A stretch of 64,000 bases of DNA from Ehrlichia sp028752135 (GTDB lineage: Bacteria; Pseudomonadota; Alphaproteobacteria; Rickettsiales; Anaplasmataceae), in NCBI GenBank assembly GCA_028752135.1, contig CP082782.1, positions 1,381,472 to 1,445,471 of the forward strand, in the 5' to 3' direction. The position numbers and the translations under genes are program-made. The notes under the pieces were generated by a model, which was not told where the DNA came from, searched no databases, and saw only the letters and a list, made by a program, of their open reading frames with translations. Positions 29,418-39,213 of this stretch are shown here, piece by piece. Within the stretch, counting starts at the first letter, position 1. Each line of letters starts with the position of its first letter.

Positions 29418-29774
29418 ATGTGGTTTATCTTTTTAATAATATTCTCCCTAATAGGCATTATATTTATACTTCCAGTTATTGGGTTATTCATATTTCTACT
29501 TCTCAAAAGAAATAGTATCATAAATATGAGTGAAATAATAACCTCTACTCTTAATAAAGTCATAAACGAAGCAAACATTCACACTCACACAAGAACAAGC
29601 AGTAGTTTATCAAGAGACGAAGCATTCGAGATACTAGGATTAGATAAAGATGCAAGTCAAGAGCAGATTAATGCAGCTTATCATAAGCTGATGAAGTCTA
29701 TGCATCCAGATAAAGGTGGATCTCCTTATTTAGCACAAAAATTGAACGAAGCACGCGATACACTTATAAATTAA
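29418..29774 (+). CDS. Membrane-anchored J-domain protein (TIM14/DNAJC19-like)
   Basis: A 118-residue protein with one or two N-terminal membrane helices (residues 2-29), a short linker, and a C-terminal J domain (about 64-118) carrying the HPD motif at 96-98 in MHPDKGGS. This is the layout of mitochondrial TIM14/Pam18, which stimulates Hsp70, and of its alphaproteobacterial relatives. The open frame extends upstream through the nfuA antisense strand. The ATG at 29418 is chosen because it begins the membrane helix and leaves a normal divergent spacer. A Tim44-like protein is also encoded in this window. Confidence 0.85.
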   Translation: MWFIFLIIFSLIGIIFILPVIGLFIFLLLKRNSIINMSEIITSTLNKVINEANIHTHTRTSSSLSRDEAFEILGLDKDASQEQINAAYHKLMKSMHPDKGGSPYLAQKLNEARDTLIN

Positions 29775-30581
29775 CAAGCTTACAACTTTACACATAGAAA
29801 GCAGCTTCATTTTACTTTTAACAACCATTTACTTGATAGATTAGCATAATAACATTCATGATAATCTGAACAACACAAGTCATAAAATTAATAATTTTAA
29901 AGCATTCACTTATAAACTTTTTATCGTTAAAAATAGTTACTATAGAAATAATAACAATATTTTTAATCACACGAATACATTGACTTTTTCATGCCTACAA
30001 AAAACTCACAAAGATTTAAATACAACAATAAAAAAACAATTATATGTTTTCAGTATAGCATACAAAACATAGCCTAATACCCAAAACTTCCTATAAAATA
30101 ATCGCACATAACAAAACTTATTACAAATTAACGAATTAATTACATATCATGTTTATAAATAATGAAACCTATTCAAAAATACACTCTCATATAGAAATAA
30201 AAGCAGTAATTTCTTTAATTAGAAGATTGATTCTGTAACTAGCTAACTATTCATTTTCAATTCTAAACTTTAACATATCGCAGACTACTCAAATACTATT
30301 GCAACTATATATCTTGAAAACGTAAATAACCTAACTCTTTATTCACTGCACTCCTATATTTGATATACAAATCCAAAGTAAGAAATAGGAATAAGTAAAA
30401 AATATTGAATTATAGATTAAATATTAGACTACTAATCACTCCTTTAACTTTCTCTCAATACATAAACATGACATCATATACCTTACAACAATGCAAATTA
30501 CTTATTCCTTTAGTTACACCTAACATTACTTTCTTAAGTTAATTCTACATTTCTAAACAATATATTATTTCTATCTCTATA
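29775..30581. other. Convergent spacer between the J-protein gene and rho
   Basis: About 800 bases of AT-rich DNA with no recognisable gene, RNA or clear terminator. Confidence 0.5.
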
Positions 30582-32043
30582 TTAACTATTCATCATATCA
30601 AAAAATTCATTATTATCTTTTGTTATCGATAACTTATCTCTTAAAAACTCCATTGCTTCAACAGAACCCATAGATGATAATAACCTTCTTAATAACCACA
30701 CTTTCTTTAAACATACGTTATCTATTAACATATCTTCTTTCCTTGTACCAGATTTTGAAATATCTATTGCAGGATATACTCTCTTATCTGATATTTTTCT
30801 ATCCAATATTATTTCACAATTTCCTGTACCTTTAAATTCTTCAAATATCACTTCATCCATTTTTGAACCAGTTTCTATTAATGCTGTAGCTATTATTGTT
30901 AATGACCCACCATTTTCTATGTTTCTTGCTGCACCAAAAAATCTTTTTGGTCTTTGTAAAGCATTAGAATCAACACCACCAGTTAATACTTTTCCTGATG
31001 ATGGTATTACTGAATTATACGCTCTTGCTAATCTTGTAATTGAATCAAGTAGTATTACAACATTCTTTTTATGTTCTACCATTCTTTTAGCTTTCTCAAT
31101 CACAATTTCTGCAAGTTGTACATGCCTATATCCTGGTTCGTCAAATGTAGAACTCACTACTTCTCCCTTTACAGATCTACACATATCTGTAACTTCTTCT
31201 GGTCTTTCACCTATCAATAAAACTATTAACTCTATATCTGGATGATTCACAGATATTGAATGTGCTATTTGTTGCAAGATTATTGTTTTCCCAGCTCTTG
31301 GCGGAGCAACTATAAGTGCTCTTTGTCCTTTCCCTAATGGAGCAACTATATCTATTACTCTCATACTTATATCTTTTTTGCTGAGGCTAACTGGATCATT
31401 ACATTCTAACAATATTCTTTCTTCTGGATATAACGGTATTAAATCATCAAAATGCACATATCTTTGCAGTTTTCCCATATCTGTAAAGTTTATACTATGT
31501 GCTTTTACTAATGTAAAATATCTTTCTTTTTCACTTGGAGCTCTTATTTCTCCACTTACTATATCACCTGTTCTTAAATTAAACTTTTTTATTTGTCCTG
31601 CAGAAATATATACATCATCACTACTAGCAGCATAATTTGCTTCAGGAGATCTTAAGAAACCAAAACCATCAGATAATATTTCTACTACTCCACCTCCTAT
31701 TGCTGCACCTCCATCATTTACAACTTTTTTCATCAAATGAAAGATTATTTCTTGTTTCAGCATTCTACCATTACTTACTACACCTAGATCTTCTGCTATT
31801 TTTAATAAATCTTCGATACTTCTTTTCTTCAATTCACTTAAATCTAATATTCTAACTTCTTCTGTAGAAACTGCAACTTCTATCTCTTCTTCTTGTGATT
31901 CTGAACTCACTTCTTGAACTTCTGAATTTACCTTTTGTTCATCTTCTTTTAACACTACGCTTGTTGTAGATTCAGACTTTGCACTTTTACTACTGCCTTT
32001 CCTACTTACATACCTTGTTCTCTTTTTTTTTAATATTTAACAC
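30582..32043 (-). CDS. rho: Transcription termination factor Rho (5' end probably frameshifted)
   Basis: Hexameric RNA helicase that ends transcription. From 31955 it reads 457 residues: Rho N-terminal helical domain (about 35-80), cold-shock RNA-binding domain (about 88-160) and an ATPase core with Walker A APPRAGKT (217-224). The in-frame GTG at 31955 has no ribosome-binding site, and the frame stays open upstream as KKRTRYVSRKGSS. A GTG at 32043-32041 with AGGTG just upstream begins VLNIKKK and joins that frame if the run of nine A at about 32023-32031 is really eight. I therefore place the start at 32043, with a one-base homopolymer error. Confidence 0.9.
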
Positions 32044-32484
32044 TATACACCTATTAATTTAAATTAAAGCAAAAAACTACAAAACCAACTTATACTTTAT
32101 CTATAAGATTAAAAACCAAGACTAACTTCTCTATTATTGTCTCTATAATAAAGACATATATTAAAGCCTCTCAGAATTTCAAGACATTTCCTTTTATTGC
32201 AATATCAGTCTAATTCTGACAATCACACAAAACATTACTTATAGCTATAGAAACTAGCAAATTTTATAATTTTGCATCCTTATATTCAAGTTTTTCTGAA
32301 ATCTAATTCAAAGTATTATAGATATAAAAAAACTCAACAGACATTAACAACTAAAGCTATAATTCAATATTATATAATGAATTTAGTCATTTTAAATACC
32401 CCAGACTAGTAACACTTAGAGTGTAGTTACTAAAAGTTATAACAATTTACCATTATTAAGTAAATACTTATTACAGTCTATCAT
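32044..32484. other. Intergenic between rho and the DUF1013 gene
   Basis: About 440 bases. The rho leader occupies the left side. TAGTAAC (32407-32413) and GTTACTA (32426-32432) form a hairpin near the right end. Confidence 0.5.
32407..32432 (-). terminator. Hairpin downstream of the DUF1013/TrcR-like gene
   Basis: TAGTAAC and GTTACTA form a 7-bp stem, with further partial pairing inside (ACT/AGT). It lies about 53 bases after the stop codon on the minus strand. There is no strong U tract, so termination is only suggested. Confidence 0.4.
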
Positions 32485-33120
32485 CTATACTGAATCAGCT
32501 GAGAAATCATTAAACTTGATATTTTTGACCCTTCTTTCTCTTTCTGCAACTATTTGAGCTTTCATAATCGCTTCATCAAGATCCACCTGCGTACATAAAC
32601 CTAACAGCACAGGATCCCTTGGTTTAATATTATTTGAATTCCAATGTTCTTTATTTCTAATAGCAGCAATAGTAGATTTTGTAGTTCCTATTAACTTAGC
32701 AATACATACATCTTGCATTTCAGGACAATATTTTAAAATCCATGCCACTGCATCAGGTTTATCCCTACGACGTGCCACAGGTGTATATCGTACGGTCCTT
32801 TTTTTATTTTTCTTAAAATTCCGATAACTGATTAACCTAGGTACCCGAGTTGGATCATTTTGGCAATATTCAATTTCCTCCTTAGTAACTTGTCCCATTG
32901 TGATAGGGTTACATCCAATTACACCCTTAGCAACTTCACCATCAGCAATACCTTTCACCTCTAATAAGTGTAAATTGCAGAACTTTGCTATTTGTTCAAA
33001 AGTCAATATAGTGTTATCTACTAACCAGACTGCAACAGCTCTAGGCATTAAGGGTCCAGAATCTTCCAATGTAGAAGAACCTTTAGAATTAGAAACCAAA
33101 GGAACATTACTATTTGACAT
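32485..33120 (-). CDS. DUF1013 family protein (TrcR-like regulator)
   Basis: A 211-residue alphaproteobacterial protein of the DUF1013 family. Members have the opening LMPRAVAVWLVDNTILTF, the FC-x-LH-x-LEVKGIADG helix-turn-helix-like segment and KPDAVAWILKYCPEMQD followed by a second helix-turn-helix-like part (IAKLIGTTKSTI), all present here. Related proteins have been described as cell-cycle transcription regulators (TrcR), so a DNA- or RNA-polymerase-associated role is likely. The N-terminal 22 residues are low complexity. It is divergent from the rpmI operon. Confidence 0.8.
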   Translation of the reverse strand: MSNSNVPLVSNSKGSSTLEDSGPLMPRAVAVWLVDNTILTFEQIAKFCNLHLLEVKGIADGEVAKGVIGCNPITMGQVTKEEIEYCQNDPTRVPRLISYRNFKKNKKRTVRYTPVARRRDKPDAVAWILKYCPEMQDVCIAKLIGTTKSTIAAIRNKEHWNSNNIKPRDPVLLGLCTQVDLDEAIMKAQIVAERERRVKNIKFNDFSADSV

Positions 33121-33496
33121 ATAAAATAATCTCCAAATCTCAATATATTAAATAACCTGATACTTAAATATTACGTAACAAATAAATAAAATACAAATGT
33201 TAATAATACATTACTTTAAATGTAATACATACACTTATAAATTATTACTATGCATTTTGCAATAACTATGTCAAAGTCTTAATAAATTTATTAAACATGT
33301 TTCAATACTAATAAATATTACCAGTAAATCAAAATTGCTATTAGTACTAGTATGATACCATAAGCATTCATAAAATTTTATTAACAAATCTATTATAATG
33401 CGAAAATCATACTGCAAAATAAATTCAGAAAATATACTTGACAGTATCAATGCGTATGGATTAAGATCTAATTTTCTGCAAAATTTTAGGATAGAG
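33121..33496. other. Divergent leader upstream of rpmI
   Basis: About 375 bases between the TrcR-like gene and rpmI. TTGACA at 33438-33443 is a candidate -35 box without a convincing -10. infC, often upstream of rpmI, is absent. No obvious L20-type leader structure was recognised. Confidence 0.4.
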
Positions 33497-33697
33497 ATGC
33501 CAAAACTAAAGACTAAGTCTTCTATAAAAAAAAGATTTAGTATAACAGCAACAGGTAAAATAAAGTCTACCCAATCTGCAAAAAGACATGGTATGACAAA
33601 AAGGAGTAAAAGAAGCATTCGTGTTCAGCGTGGAACTGCTATAATGAATCAGTCTGATGCGCGTATAATTAAGCTTTTTATGCCTTATAGCAGATGA
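33497..33697 (+). CDS. rpmI: 50S ribosomal protein L35
   Basis: A 66-residue basic protein beginning MPKLKTKSSIKKRFSITATGK, the standard L35 opening. A longer in-frame ATG at 33398 exists, but the ATG at 33497 is preceded by TAGGATAGAG and gives the family length. It is first gene of the rpmI-rplT-pheS cluster; rplT follows after 28 bases. Confidence 0.94.
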   Translation: MPKLKTKSSIKKRFSITATGKIKSTQSAKRHGMTKRSKRSIRVQRGTAIMNQSDARIIKLFMPYSR

Positions 33698-33725
33698 GGA
33701 GTACATAATAAATAGAGGTTAAAAA

Positions 33726-34100
33726 ATGGCTAGAGTTAAGCGTGGAGTTACAACAAGAGCGCGGCATAAGAAGGTTATTAAGCTAGCAAAAGGTTACCGT
33801 GGGCGTTCTAAAAATTGTTATAGGATTGCTCTACAGAGAGTAGAAAAAGCATTACAATATGCTTATCGTGATAGACGTAATCGTAAAAGGTTCTTTAGGA
33901 GCCTCTGGATTATGCGCATTAATGCAGCTGCAAGACAGTATGGGCTTTTATATTCAGATTTTATACATGGTTTATCATTAGCAAATATAACACTAAATAG
34001 AAAAATTTTGGCAGATATGGCAGTTAATAACCAGAATAATTTTAAGCAAATTGTAGACCTTACTAAAGAAGCTTTAACTAAATCTCGTGTTGGACAGTAA
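33726..34100 (+). CDS. rplT: 50S ribosomal protein L20
   Basis: A 124-residue rRNA-binding protein with the family pattern MARVKRGVTTRARHKKVIKLAKGY at the start, then RDRRNRKRFFRSLWI and RINAAARQYGLLYS. It binds 23S rRNA early in 50S assembly. A good ribosome-binding site (AGAGGTT) precedes the ATG. It overlaps the pheS start by 14 bases. Confidence 0.96.
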   Translation: MARVKRGVTTRARHKKVIKLAKGYRGRSKNCYRIALQRVEKALQYAYRDRRNRKRFFRSLWIMRINAAARQYGLLYSDFIHGLSLANITLNRKILADMAVNNQNNFKQIVDLTKEALTKSRVGQ

Positions 34101-35123
34101 TATAGATAAGTTACAAACAGAAGCTACCAATAAAATATTAGCTAGTTCTTCTCTTGAAGAATTAGAAGATGTTAAGCTTCATTACTTTGGGAAATCAGGT
34201 GTTATTACATCATATTTAAGAAATATTTCTAAAATTAATAATATAGAAGAACGAAAGTCTGTTGGAAGCAGTATCAATTGTATATGTGCTGAATTGAAAT
34301 CTTTAATTAACTCACAAAAAGAAAAACTTCATAAAATACAAATTGACAATCAATTGATAAAGGATAAAGTTGACACCAGCTTACCAGTCCGTCCAAAACA
34401 AATAGCAAAACTACATCCTATTTCCCATACTATAAATGAAGTAAAACGCATTTTTTCTTCTTTAGGGTTTAAGCTATCTGATGGTCCAGAACTTGAAGAT
34501 GAATTTCACGTTTTTGACGCATTAAATACACATAAAAATCATCCCGCAAGAGAAGAAAATGACACTTTTTATTTAAAGACATTAGTTAATCAAAAAAGAA
34601 TCGTATTACGTACACATACTTCTTCGGTACAAATTAGAGTAATGGAACACAATAATGGTAATTATCCAATTAAAATTATTGCTCCAGGGAAAGTGTATAG
34701 AAATGACTGGGATGCAACTCATAGTCCGATGTTTCATCAAATTGAAGGATTATATATTGATAGAAATATTAATATGGGACATTTAAAATATTGTATTAAT
34801 TACTTTTAAAGAAGTTTTTTGGAGAAAATATTCAAATAAGATTTCGTAATAGCTATTTTCCATTTACTGAACCATCAGCTGAAGTTGATATAAGATGCGA
34901 GCAAAAAAATTGGATAGAAATTTTAGGGTGCGGTATGGTTCATAGAAACGTCTTAACAAACGTTAACATTAATCCAGAAGAATACAGTGGCTTTGCTTTT
35001 GGGATAGGAATTGAAAGAATCGCTATGCTAAAACATAACATCAGCGATCTACGTAAATTTTACAATAATAAATTACAATGGTTAACTCATTACGGTTTTT
35101 GTTTTACTAACTTAATTACATAA
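34087..35123 (+). CDS. pheS: Phenylalanine--tRNA ligase alpha subunit (frameshifted)
   Basis: Catalytic subunit of PheRS. The first part (to 34809) has the N-terminal coiled coil and motif 2-type sequence RTHTSSVQIRVM followed by GKVYRNDWDATHSPMFHQIEG. It ends prematurely at YCINYF. The remainder continues in the next frame as LKKFFGENIQIRFRNSYFPFTEPSAEVDI, then GCGMVHRNVL and motif 3 FAFGIGIERIAML. Adding one T to the TTTT run at about 34805-34808 restores a protein of about 345 residues. The gene is essential, so a homopolymer miscount is likely. Start is GTG at 34087, inside rplT. pheT is not adjacent. Confidence 0.88.
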
Positions 35124-35124
35124 C

Positions 35125-35823
35125 ATGCTGAAAACACATGACAAAAAAGGAGCAATAGTTACAGGAGGTGCAAAAAGATTAGGTAAAGCAATAGCAATAT
35201 TTCTAGCTATTAATGGATATGATATAGTTATTCATTATCATACTTCTAAAGAACAGGCATTAAATACAAAGAACATTATTGAAGAATTATGTAACCAAAA
35301 ATGCACACTTATCCAAGCTGATTTAACAGTATTTGATTCATTAAGTAATTTTATAGACAAAGCTTTTGAAGCCATGCCCTATTGTAATTGTCTTATTAAC
35401 AATGCATCTATATTTTACAAGAATACCTTAATGAACACCACAATTGAAGATTTTTCCCAAAATTATAATATTCATATACAAGCTCCATTATTTTTAACTC
35501 AATATTTTACAAAAAAATGCAGCATTACAGGAAATATTATTAACATGATAGATGCAATGGTGTTAAGAGATTCCACAAGATATTTTATATATACAATGTC
35601 AAAAAAATCATTACTAGACTTTACAAAATTTGCAGCAGTAGAATTATCACCACAAATCAAAGTTAATGCAATAGCACCCAAGATGATTCCAAATGATTTT
35701 CTAAATAAAATCAATTACGATAATATAATGGAAAATATAGAAGTAAAAACTATTCTTCAAAGAATAAAAGAATTACTTAACGTTAACAATAATGAGACTG
35801 GTACTATTAATTTCATGAAATAA
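35125..35823 (+). CDS. Short-chain dehydrogenase, pteridine-reductase-like
   Basis: A 232-residue Rossmann-fold SDR. The cofactor motif is TGGAKRLGKAIA (about residues 13-24), with NNAS at about 89-92 and the catalytic YTMSK. The usual catalytic Ser position is Asp, in NMIDAM, which is the arrangement in pteridine reductase PTR1 and FolM (NxVDAM...YTMxK). This suggests a dihydropteridine or dihydrofolate reductase rather than FabG. It starts one base after the pheS stop, so it belongs to that operon. Whether it supplies reduced folate or biopterin here is inference. Confidence 0.8.
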   Translation: MLKTHDKKGAIVTGGAKRLGKAIAIFLAINGYDIVIHYHTSKEQALNTKNIIEELCNQKCTLIQADLTVFDSLSNFIDKAFEAMPYCNCLINNASIFYKNTLMNTTIEDFSQNYNIHIQAPLFLTQYFTKKCSITGNIINMIDAMVLRDSTRYFIYTMSKKSLLDFTKFAAVELSPQIKVNAIAPKMIPNDFLNKINYDNIMENIEVKTILQRIKELLNVNNNETGTINFMK

Positions 35824-36290
35824 AACAAAGTTAAATTTCTTCCCACAAGTACTATTAAACTTCAAGTCACAAAAACATTTACATAAACCTTCAACTGATA
35901 AAGTAGTAACCAATACACTACTTGTTTAAATATGAATTAAGAATTACAATATTAACAACATAGAATCATTATCTACAATAGCAATAAAATTTAATTCTTG
36001 AATATAGGACACTAGTAAACTTAACTTACAGACTATAAAATAACATTCACAACAATCTTCTTTCCTTAGTTATATTTATCGTATCAATTTACACCACATA
36101 TTCATAAACTTAATATAATAGTAAACTACAATATAATCAATGCATCACAACTGTAGCTAGCAATAAAGAAACTATATTATTTTTTAAGCATTATTAACTA
36201 ATAATTTTCTATACAAACTATAGTTAATTTAATTTATATTTTGATAATAAGTGTTATAATAGAAATATATAATTTACCTTTATAGTAAAT
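35824..36290. other. Intergenic
   Basis: About 465 bases of AT-rich spacer. The promoter candidate for the Trm112-like gene is near the right end; otherwise nothing is seen. Confidence 0.45.
36252..36260 (+). promoter_or_regulatory. Extended -10 promoter for the Trm112-like gene
   Basis: TGTTATAAT is an exact TGN-TATAAT extended -10 element, ending 30 bases upstream of the ATG at 36291. No -35 box is visible at the right distance. Confidence 0.5.
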
Positions 36291-36464
36291 ATGTTTGACC
36301 ACACACTACTTGATATACTTGTTTGCCCTTTAACAAAAGATAAGCTTCAATATAAAGAAGATACCCATGAATTAATCAGTGAAAAAGCTAAGTTAGCATT
36401 TCCAATACATGAAGGAATACCAATTATGCTAGTTGATCAAGCAAGAAAACTAGAAGAAAGTTGA
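36291..36464 (+). CDS. Trm112-like protein (UPF0434/YcaR family)
   Basis: A 57-residue protein translated from the ATG at 36291: MFDHTLLDILVCPLTKDKL, then LAFPIHEGIPIMLVDQAR. This is the Trm112-like zinc-ribbon family (LLDILVCPxTKxxL...AYPIRDGIPVML), here with only one Cys retained. Eukaryotic Trm112 activates methyltransferases; the bacterial role is unclear. Its short size makes it easy to miss. It stands alone in an AT-rich region. Confidence 0.85.
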   Translation: MFDHTLLDILVCPLTKDKLQYKEDTHELISEKAKLAFPIHEGIPIMLVDQARKLEES

Positions 36465-36904
36465 ACTAACTATATTCTAGTTATGTAAAATGCCTCTAGG
36501 ATATCATTTAAAGAATCACTTATTGAATTTCATAGAATAGTAAGAATTGATAATATTTACAGTAACAATTAATGTTACATCAATAGATATAGGATTTATG
36601 CTATAACACATATCTATTTATCAAACAAAGTACAATACGTTAGTAAATCTACTATACATTAGGACAATCCCACTACTTCAGAAGTATATCAACAAAAGCA
36701 GACCATAAACTCGAAAATTCAATATCTCTAATTAATAGAACTATAATCTCAAACTCATAGATCAATGCTGGCTAGGATCCAAAACTAATACATAATTAAT
36801 AATGACAATATATTTTTACCTACAAGTATCTAAAATTCATTGTAAATTTATACACGAAAAACAGTCAAATCAGAACATAAGTAAATGCAAAAAATATAAA
36901 CCTA
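36465..36904. other. Intergenic, convergent
   Basis: About 440 bases between the Trm112-like gene and the end of the ProP-like MFS gene. No gene, repeat or convincing terminator was found. Confidence 0.45.
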
Positions 36905-38173
36905 TTACCAATCAGCATATACATCTTCTTTCCTAATCTTACACAACGCAATAATTGAAACTAATGCCCAAAACATAACATATATTCCAGGAATAAATGT
37001 TAAGCCTGTTACTCTTATAAGCCAAGTACAGGCTACAGGAGCCATACCTCCAGAAATAGCCGAAGCAATATTACGTGATAATCCAAATCCAGTATACCTA
37101 ACTTTTGTAGGGAATAACTCAGACATTGCACCACTTGCTGGCCCAAGAGCAGCAGAAAACGGTATAACAAAGATTAAGTATGCTATTATTAAATCAATAT
37201 AACTACCTTGACCCAATAACCAGAATACAGGAATTGCAACACAAAATAACGATATAGAAGCAATCAGCATTACCTTCCTACGTCCTACATAATCAGAAAT
37301 ATATCCAAAAAATACATTTAAAATTCCACAAATCATTATATTGAAGCTTTCAATAATACTTATGCTATTAGCACTTAAATTTAAGTGAACATCTGAAAAC
37401 TCTTTTATAAAAGTAATAAAAAACACCATGAAAATATGGAATGAACAATTTTCTATACAGTCAATACACGTAGATAATATTAAAGGACGTCTATAATTTT
37501 TTAATAATTCTACAAACGGAGATTGCGATAGACTATTACTTTCCTTATGAGTATCATATGCAGGACTTTCACCGGTTATACGCCTAATATAAATGCTAAT
37601 TAACCCTAACAATAACCCAATAATAAAAGGTATTCTCCACCCCCATACTTCAAAATTTTCACCTGTTAAATATTGAGAAAGCAAAATCATAAACAATGCA
37701 ATAATAGAGCCTAATACAGCACTTAAAGTTTCAAAACTACCAAAAAAGCCTATATTTTTTCCCTTCCTAGAATGTTCAATCAAGAAAGTAGCATTACCAG
37801 CTTCTCCACCTAATGATATTCCTTGCATTAATCTACAAATAACCAATAGTATTGGAGACAATATCCCTATTTTTTCATAAGTAGGTAATATCGAAATAAA
37901 AGCAATAGGAACAGATATTGCAATAATAGATAAACTCAGTGCTGCTTTTCTCCCATATTTGTCACCAATATAACCAAAAATACTTGCTCCAAAAGGTCGC
38001 ATTAAAAATCCAACAGCAAAAATACTAAATGTCATAATAAGACTAAAATATCTATCTTCTGCTGGAAAAAATAACTTACTAATTATACTTACTAAATTTC
38101 CAAATAACACATAATCATACCAGACTAAAGTATTACACATGATTGTCGACAATACAGCTTTCTTTAAATTCAT
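36905..38173 (-). CDS. MFS transporter, ProP-like (metabolite:H+ symporter family)
   Basis: A 422-residue, twelve-helix MFS protein of the MHS type. Between helices 2 and 3 it has RPFGASIFGYIGDKYGRK (residues about 59-76), and the same pattern recurs in the second half as GYISDYVGRRK. The SLGGEAGNATF segment (helix 4) is typical of ProP and related proline/betaine and dicarboxylate carriers. In Rickettsiales these genes are expanded and thought to import host osmolytes or amino acids. The substrate is not readable here. Confidence 0.85.
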   Translation of the reverse strand: MNLKKAVLSTIMCNTLVWYDYVLFGNLVSIISKLFFPAEDRYFSLIMTFSIFAVGFLMRPFGASIFGYIGDKYGRKAALSLSIIAISVPIAFISILPTYEKIGILSPILLVICRLMQGISLGGEAGNATFLIEHSRKGKNIGFFGSFETLSAVLGSIIALFMILLSQYLTGENFEVWGWRIPFIIGLLLGLISIYIRRITGESPAYDTHKESNSLSQSPFVELLKNYRRPLILSTCIDCIENCSFHIFMVFFITFIKEFSDVHLNLSANSISIIESFNIMICGILNVFFGYISDYVGRRKVMLIASISLFCVAIPVFWLLGQGSYIDLIIAYLIFVIPFSAALGPASGAMSELFPTKVRYTGFGLSRNIASAISGGMAPVACTWLIRVTGLTFIPGIYVMFWALVSIIALCKIRKEDVYADW

Positions 38174-38417
38174 ATGATTTAAATATCCTCCTAATTATAC
38201 ATTCCTTTTACAAAAAGGATGTTCTATTCTTTTCAACAATTTGAAAAAGCTTAATCTTCTAATCATATGATTTTTAGCAACATATTGCAAATTTCTTATT
38301 TTTCTAAAAAAAGTTAATTATGGATTTTAAAGGTTTAAAAATAATATTTTAAATTTGACTACCTATATTATTCTATGTATGATGTATAAGTACTTAAGTT
38401 TTAAAGGTTATATTCTC

Positions 38418-38681
38418 ATGCCTGTCAAGATAAGGTTAGCAAGGTTTGGAGCTAAAAAGCGTCCTTTTTATAGAGTAGTTGTTGCTGATTCCAGAGTACC
38501 AAGAGATGGGAAATTTATTGAGTCTTTAGGTTTCTATAACCCAATGTTACCTAAAGGACAAGATTCATTTGTTAAAATTAAGGTTGATAGGTTGAAGTAT
38601 TGGCTTAGCGTAGGCGCACAAACAACTGATAGAATATCCTGGTTCATAAAAAAGGGTATTATCGATATTAAAATTGTTTAA
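38418..38681 (+). CDS. rpsP: 30S ribosomal protein S16
   Basis: An 87-residue protein beginning MPVKIRLARFGAKKRPFYRVVVADSR, the S16 signature, with FIESLGFYNPM following. An in-frame ATG at 38355 would add 21 unrelated residues. The start at 38418 is chosen from family length, although the only upstream purine run (TTTTAAAGG) is 13 bases away. rimM and trmD, usual neighbours elsewhere, are not adjacent. Confidence 0.94.
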   Translation: MPVKIRLARFGAKKRPFYRVVVADSRVPRDGKFIESLGFYNPMLPKGQDSFVKIKVDRLKYWLSVGAQTTDRISWFIKKGIIDIKIV

Positions 38682-39213
38682 TGTTATCGTTTTGCTGTGT
38701 GGCGTTTCATTAACTAATTACTACAAAAGTTTTCAGTCTTATAGCAGTGTAATTAAGTTTGATAGTGTTATGTAATTTCCTAGGTAGAGTAACGTTAATT
38801 CCTATTTTATAAGCACATAATTATATAATATATTCAATACTTGTCCATTGCTATAGGATTATTAATCGTTAATGTTGAAACAAATTATAAAAATATATTG
38901 TAAAACCTATTTAATAATTTATAACATATAGCACCAACTACATTGTACAAGTTTAAATAAAACCCAATAAAAAACAATAACACCTTACATTTAAGTAAAT
39001 AAAGATTTCTTAAATATATTTTATGGCAGTATCTCACACAACTGATAACATAGTTCTATATGATATTATTAGGAACTTCTATAAAATATTAACTAAAATA
39101 ACCTATTCTATTTAAAAATATGTTCCTAAAAACTTTCAAAATATATTAGCAGCTAATAATAAGCAACATTGTAACAACAAACCTACTATACTAATAAGAC
39201 TTCATATATACAG
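38682..39213. other. Intergenic, convergent
   Basis: About 530 bases between rpsP and the end of the iron-binding protein gene. No gene or strong structure is visible. Confidence 0.45.

Noticed and set aside
38355..38417. In-frame N-terminal extension of rpsP
   Set aside because: The extra 21 residues do not resemble S16, and MPVKIRL at 38418 is the standard start.
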